DNA from: Nocardioides sp.
Lineage (GTDB): Bacteria; Actinomycetota; Actinomycetes; Propionibacteriales; Nocardioidaceae
Reading direction: 5' to 3'
NCBI GenBank assembly: GCA_030452025.1
Contig: JAKDNC010000092.1
Span: 1 to 9,527, forward strand
Length of the DNA stretch: 9,527 nucleotides
The first letter of the stretch is position 1; each line of letters opens with the position of its first letter. This document shows positions 7,026-9,527 of this stretch, piece after piece. The notes under the pieces are model-generated. The model did not search any database. It saw only the letters and a list, made by a program, of their open reading frames with translations, and was not told where the DNA came from. The translations under genes and the position numbers were made by a program.

Positions 7026-7695
7026 GTGCAGTGGCCAAGCCGTCCTCGATCACGACTTCCCGGTCGGCGAACGAGGCGACGTGGCGGTCGTGGGTCACAA
7101 GCACCACCGAGGTGCCTGACGACTTTGCGGCGTCGACCATGTGCGTGAGCACCATCTCCCCGGACTGGCGGTCGAGAGCCCCGGTCGGTTCGTCCGCGAA
7201 CAGAATCTTGGGGCCGGTGACAAGGGAACGTGCGAGTGCCACCCTCTGGGCCTGTCCACCGGACATCTGGGTCGGCCGTCTGGCCACTAGTTCGCCGACG
7301 CCCAGACGATCCATCCATGCGCCGGCGGTCGTGGTGGCCTCCCGTCGCGAGTTGCCGGATAGGAGCAACGGCAATGCCACGTTCTCCACGGCCGTCAACT
7401 CGGGCACGAGTTGACCGAACTGGAACAGGACACCGAACTCGGTCCTCCGTAGCCGCGAACGAGCGGCCTCGTTCATGGTCCGGAGGGCCTTACCGTCGAA
7501 CACCACGTCCCCCCCGGTCGGCAGGAGGATCCCGGACAGGCACAGGAGCAAGGTCGACTTGCCCGACCCAGACGGTCCCGTGACTGCGATGATCTCGCCT
7601 CGTTCGGCACCGAACGAGACTCCGCGCAGGGCGGCGCTTTCGCCGAAGGTCTTGGTGAGGTCCGACGCCGCGAGGAACGGAGGCTCGCTCTGCAA
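7015..7695 (-). CDS. ABC transporter ATP-binding protein, LolD/MacB type
   Basis: This is a complete nucleotide-binding subunit. With the chosen start (226 residues) the motifs are Walker A GPSGSGKST at about 40-48, a Q-loop Gln at about 92 (LFQFGQLVPE), signature MSGGQAQR at about 144-151, Walker B ILFADEPTGALD from about 164 and the H-loop His at about 202 (VTHD). The FADEPTGALD wording is characteristic of ATPases paired with FtsX-like permeases. I chose TTG at 7695 because GGGAGAG lies just upstream and the protein then starts at the length typical of the family. A TTG at 7746 would add 17 residues (MGQSTCHQQ...) but has no good ribosome site. The gene follows the secreted-protein gene with 67 bp in between and overlaps the permease gene, suggesting one operon. 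Confidence 0.93.
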   Translation of the reverse strand: MQSEPPFLAASDLTKTFGESAALRGVSFGAERGEIIAVTGPSGSGKSTLLLCLSGILLPTGGDVVFDGKALRTMNEAARSRLRRTEFGVLFQFGQLVPELTAVENVALPLLLSGNSRREATTTAGAWMDRLGVGELVARRPTQMSGGQAQRVALARSLVTGPKILFADEPTGALDRQSGEMVLTHMVDAAKSSGTSVVLVTHDRHVASFADREVVIEDGLATAHAH

Positions 7696-7762
7696 TGTCT
7701 CTCCCGAGGCAATCGAATCCTGCTGGTGACAAGTGGACTGGCCCAAGGTGCAACCTAGCGGT

Positions 7763-8125
7763 TCAGGCCACTCCGTACTTCCACTTGCTGCAGTCGTCAG
7801 GCGCGAGGGTCTTCTGTTCGCACACCTTCAACTTGACGGACTTGCCGTCCTTGACGGACCAGTTGATGTTCTTGCACGTGTCGAGTTTTCCATCGTAGTA
7901 GGTCCGGGTCGTGCTACCACCGGCCACTCCATAGACCACGTAGACCTTCGCCTTGTTCAGCTTGCACAGGTCGATGTGCTCGCCCACAGGGCGGAATCGA
8001 GCCTTGGCGTCGTGGTCGCCACTGTTGTAGAACCAGCCGGTTCCCGTGCCGGCGACTGCGGCCGACCCGGCGAAGGTGAACGCGACAGCCGCTACGGCAG
8101 CCACCGCAAATGGAGTCTTGTGCAT
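7763..8125 (-). CDS. Small secreted four-cysteine protein
   Basis: This is a 120-residue precursor with a clear Sec signal peptide: MHKTPF, a hydrophobic Ala/Val stretch, and a likely cleavage after AVA at about residue 25 (AAVA/GTGTG). The mature part is about 95 residues, rich in Lys, Tyr, Thr and Asp. It has exactly four cysteines (in DLCKL, DTCKN, KVCEQ, DDCSK), probably forming two disulfides, and alternating hydrophobic residues that suggest a small beta fold. The start ATG at 8125 follows a GGGGGA ribosome site; an in-frame upstream ATG at 8182 would bury the signal peptide and is unlikely. Small two-disulfide secreted proteins of this kind are common in actinobacteria and mostly uncharacterised; beta/gamma-crystallin-like inhibitors or toxins are one possible relation. 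It is the first gene before an ABC transporter. GC is lower here (59 of the 100 bases at 7761-7860) than in the operon at 2687-5385 (75 of 100 at 3001-3100). Confidence 0.85.
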   Translation of the reverse strand: MHKTPFAVAAVAAVAFTFAGSAAVAGTGTGWFYNSGDHDAKARFRPVGEHIDLCKLNKAKVYVVYGVAGGSTTRTYYDGKLDTCKNINWSVKDGKSVKLKVCEQKTLAPDDCSKWKYGVA

Positions 8126-8193
8126 TTCAGTTTCCCCCGTTGGTATGGCAGTTTCCTGCTCGACCGCCATGAGATACGTCACAGCGTGCCCAC

Positions 8194-8226
8194 AACCTAG
8201 AGGATCAGGGGGGGGGGAATTGTCAA
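8194..8226 (-). promoter_or_regulatory. Candidate promoter with a C10 tract in the spacer
   Basis: On the minus strand a perfect TTGACA (8226-8221) is followed by ATT, ten C, TGATCCTC and then TAGGTT (8199-8194). If these are the -35 and -10 elements, the spacer is 21 bp, longer than the optimum of about 17, and a shorter C-run would bring it closer. The transcript would start near 8187 and have a leader of about 60 nt before the secreted-protein gene. The -35 is convincing; the -10 is tentative. Confidence 0.5.
8208..8217. repeat. Homopolymer run of ten G (C on minus strand)
   Basis: Ten consecutive G on the plus strand lie between the aminotransferase and the secreted-protein gene, inside the candidate promoter spacer. 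It is the longest homopolymer in the window and a typical slipped-strand site. Its exact length should be treated with caution because homopolymers are prone to sequencing error. Confidence 0.9.
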
Positions 8227-8257
8227 GGAACTCGGGACCGTGCTGTGCCTACGCCGA

Positions 8258-9439
8258 TCAGACGAGAGCGAGGTACGTCTCCAGCCGCTCCAGCCCGGTC
8301 TTGATCCCGGCTTCGGAGCCGGCGAAGCTGAACCGGATCGTCTGGTGGCCGTGGCGGGTGTCGAAGTCGACGCCGGGAGCCAGTGCGACCCCGGTGTGGG
8401 CGAGCAGGTCGAGACTGAAGGCCATCGAGTCGTCGGTCAGGTGCCCGATGTCGGCGTAGACGTAGAACGCGCCGTCGGCCGGCGCCAGCTTGTCCAGCCC
8501 GAGCCCCGCCAGCCCGTCCAGGAGCAGGGTCCGGTTGGTGGCGTAGCGCTGCACGTGGCCCTCGAGCTCGGCGTACGACGCGTCGCTGAAGGCCGCGATC
8601 GCCGCTCGCTGGGCCAGCACCGGCGGGCAGATCGTGAAATTCCCGGTGAGTACGTCGACCGCCCGCCGCAGGCGCTGCGGCACCAGCATCCAGCCGAGAC
8701 GCCAGCCGGTCATGGAGAAGTACTTGGAGAACGAGGAGAAGACGATCGCCTCCCGGGAGGTCTCCCAGGCGCTCCGGCTGGGCTGCTGCCCGGCGTACTC
8801 GATCCCGTGGTAGATCTCGTCGCTGATCAGCTGGACGCCGTGCTCCTCGCACCAGGTCGCCAGGGCTGCCAGCTCCTCGGGCAGCAGCATCGTCCCGGTG
8901 GGGTTGGCCGGGCTGGCCACCACGAGCCCCTTGATGTCCCCGGCCTGCGTGAGCTCCTCGAGCTGGGCCACCGTCGGCTGGAACCTGGTCTCGGGGCCGC
9001 AGTCGATCTCGACGACCTCGCAGCCGAGCGCCCGGAGGACGTTCCGGTAGCAGGGGTACCCGGGCCGGGCCATCGCCACCCGGTCCCCGACCTCGAAGGC
9101 GGCGAGGAAGGCGAGCAGGAAGCCGCCGCTGGAGCCGGTGGTGACCACGACGTCGTCCTTGTCGACCGTGATGCCGTGCTGGCGCTGGTGGTGTCCGGCG
9201 ATCTGCTCGCGCAGCGCGGGGTGCCCGCTGGCGATGTCGTAGCCCAAAGGGTCCCCCGAGCTCAGCAGGCGGATGGCCTCGTCCCGGACCGGCCCCGGCG
9301 CACCACTGCTGGGCTGACCGGCCACGAAGTTGACCATGTCGCCGTGCGTCCGCTGCCGCTCACCGGCGGCGGCGAGCAGGTCCATGACGTGGAACGGTGG
9401 GACGTTGGCGCGCGAGGCGACGGCGAAGCGGTTGCTCAT
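8258..9439 (-). CDS. PLP-dependent aminotransferase, class I/II
   Basis: This 393-residue enzyme has the full set of fold-type I aminotransferase signatures: the AGQPSSG segment near 40-46; DPLGYDIASGHPALRE (63-78); TTGSSGGF around the cofactor phosphate site (100-107); SPANPTGT with Asn179; SDEIYHG with Asp207 and Tyr210; SSFSKYFSMTGWRLGW with the Schiff-base Lys239; and a substrate-carboxylate Arg in IRFSFA (Arg369). It should transfer amino groups between an amino acid and a 2-oxo acid in the cytoplasm. The substrate (aspartate, aromatic or branched-chain) cannot be told from the sequence. The length is typical. The ATG at 9439 gives the natural start MSNRFAVASRANVPPFHVMD; the ribosome site upstream is weak (AGGCAC). 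It begins 23 bp after the stop of the gene entering from the right edge, so it is probably co-transcribed with it. Confidence 0.95.
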   Translation of the reverse strand: MSNRFAVASRANVPPFHVMDLLAAAGERQRTHGDMVNFVAGQPSSGAPGPVRDEAIRLLSSGDPLGYDIASGHPALREQIAGHHQRQHGITVDKDDVVVTTGSSGGFLLAFLAAFEVGDRVAMARPGYPCYRNVLRALGCEVVEIDCGPETRFQPTVAQLEELTQAGDIKGLVVASPANPTGTMLLPEELAALATWCEEHGVQLISDEIYHGIEYAGQQPSRSAWETSREAIVFSSFSKYFSMTGWRLGWMLVPQRLRRAVDVLTGNFTICPPVLAQRAAIAAFSDASYAELEGHVQRYATNRTLLLDGLAGLGLDKLAPADGAFYVYADIGHLTDDSMAFSLDLLAHTGVALAPGVDFDTRHGHQTIRFSFAGSEAGIKTGLERLETYLALV

Positions 9440-9462
9440 GGTGCCAGTGTGCCTGCTCTGGC

Positions 9463-9527
9463 TCAGCGCTCGGCCGCGTGACGCCCCGCGCGGCGGCCGA
9501 AGTAGGACCCCTCGCCGAGCTGGGTGC
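9463..9527 (-). CDS. 3' end of an unidentified protein (possibly a flavoprotein)
   Basis: Only the last 20 codons and the TGA stop (9465-9463) are in the window. They read TQLGEGSYFGRRAGRHAAER, a plausible coding C-terminus in the same direction as the aminotransferase and only 23 bp upstream of its start. The S-Y-F-G-R-x-A-G-R-x-A-A pattern resembles the C-terminus of FAD-dependent fumarate reductase/ketosteroid dehydrogenase-type flavoproteins, but 20 residues are not enough to assign a family. Confidence 0.55.
   Translation of the reverse strand, partial: TQLGEGSYFGRRAGRHAAER

Noticed and set aside
7696..7746. Upstream TTG start (7746) for the ABC ATPase
   Set aside because: There is no convincing ribosome site, and the extra 17 residues do not look like part of the ATPase fold; TTG 7695 has GGGAGAG just upstream. 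Not fully excluded.
8126..8182. Upstream start (8182) for the secreted protein
   Set aside because: It would place a polar 19-residue stretch before the signal peptide, and the ribosome site lies before ATG 8125.
8227..8257. Terminator after the aminotransferase
   Set aside because: I could find no stable hairpin between its stop and the TTGACA; read-through into the secreted-protein operon remains possible.
8240..9481. 413-codon plus-strand open frame
   Set aside because: It is the antisense of the aminotransferase, which has all its catalytic motifs on the minus strand.

Overview
The window is very GC-rich and densely coding, with GTG/TTG starts, 4-bp start/stop overlaps and Gly/Ala/Arg/Asp-rich proteins. 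This points to a high-GC actinobacterium. The paired WXG-like and EspG-like genes, and the general look of the proteins, suggest something near Nocardioides, but this is inference from sequence character and not a database match.

Left part, plus strand (1-2690): the 3' end of an acidic, probably secreted or surface protein, followed by a tightly coupled pair, a MoxR-type AAA+ ATPase and a CoxE-like VWA protein. These two belong to the chaperone pair best known from CO dehydrogenase maturation (CoxD/CoxE type), but no CO dehydrogenase genes are in view. The VWA gene meets the next operon tail to tail, and the two stop codons share the tetramer CTAG.

Middle, minus strand (5385 down to 2687): a three-gene operon. 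It encodes a 147-aa helical-hairpin protein with a W-x-G motif, a 312-aa protein resembling EspG-type (type VII secretion) chaperones, and a 438-aa protein with an N-terminal helical region and a C-terminal alpha/beta-hydrolase-like domain whose nucleophile Ser is replaced by Ala. The 152-bp region upstream carries a candidate promoter with an inverted repeat in the spacer and an AT-rich tract where an UP element would lie. This cassette is the strongest candidate for an under-described system.

Right-middle, minus strand (8226 down to 5538): a second operon. It encodes a small secreted four-cysteine protein, an ABC ATPase of the LolD/MacB/BceA type and a ten-segment FtsX-like permease. The secreted-protein gene has visibly lower GC than its surroundings. 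It is preceded by a perfect TTGACA and a run of ten C (G on the plus strand) in what looks like the promoter spacer, which may be a slippage-prone switch.

Right edge, minus strand (9527 down to 8258): the last 20 residues of an unidentified protein, then a complete PLP-dependent class I/II aminotransferase, probably co-transcribed. I saw no tRNA, rRNA, CRISPR array, insertion sequence or integrase. No gene-free stretch exceeds about 150 bp.
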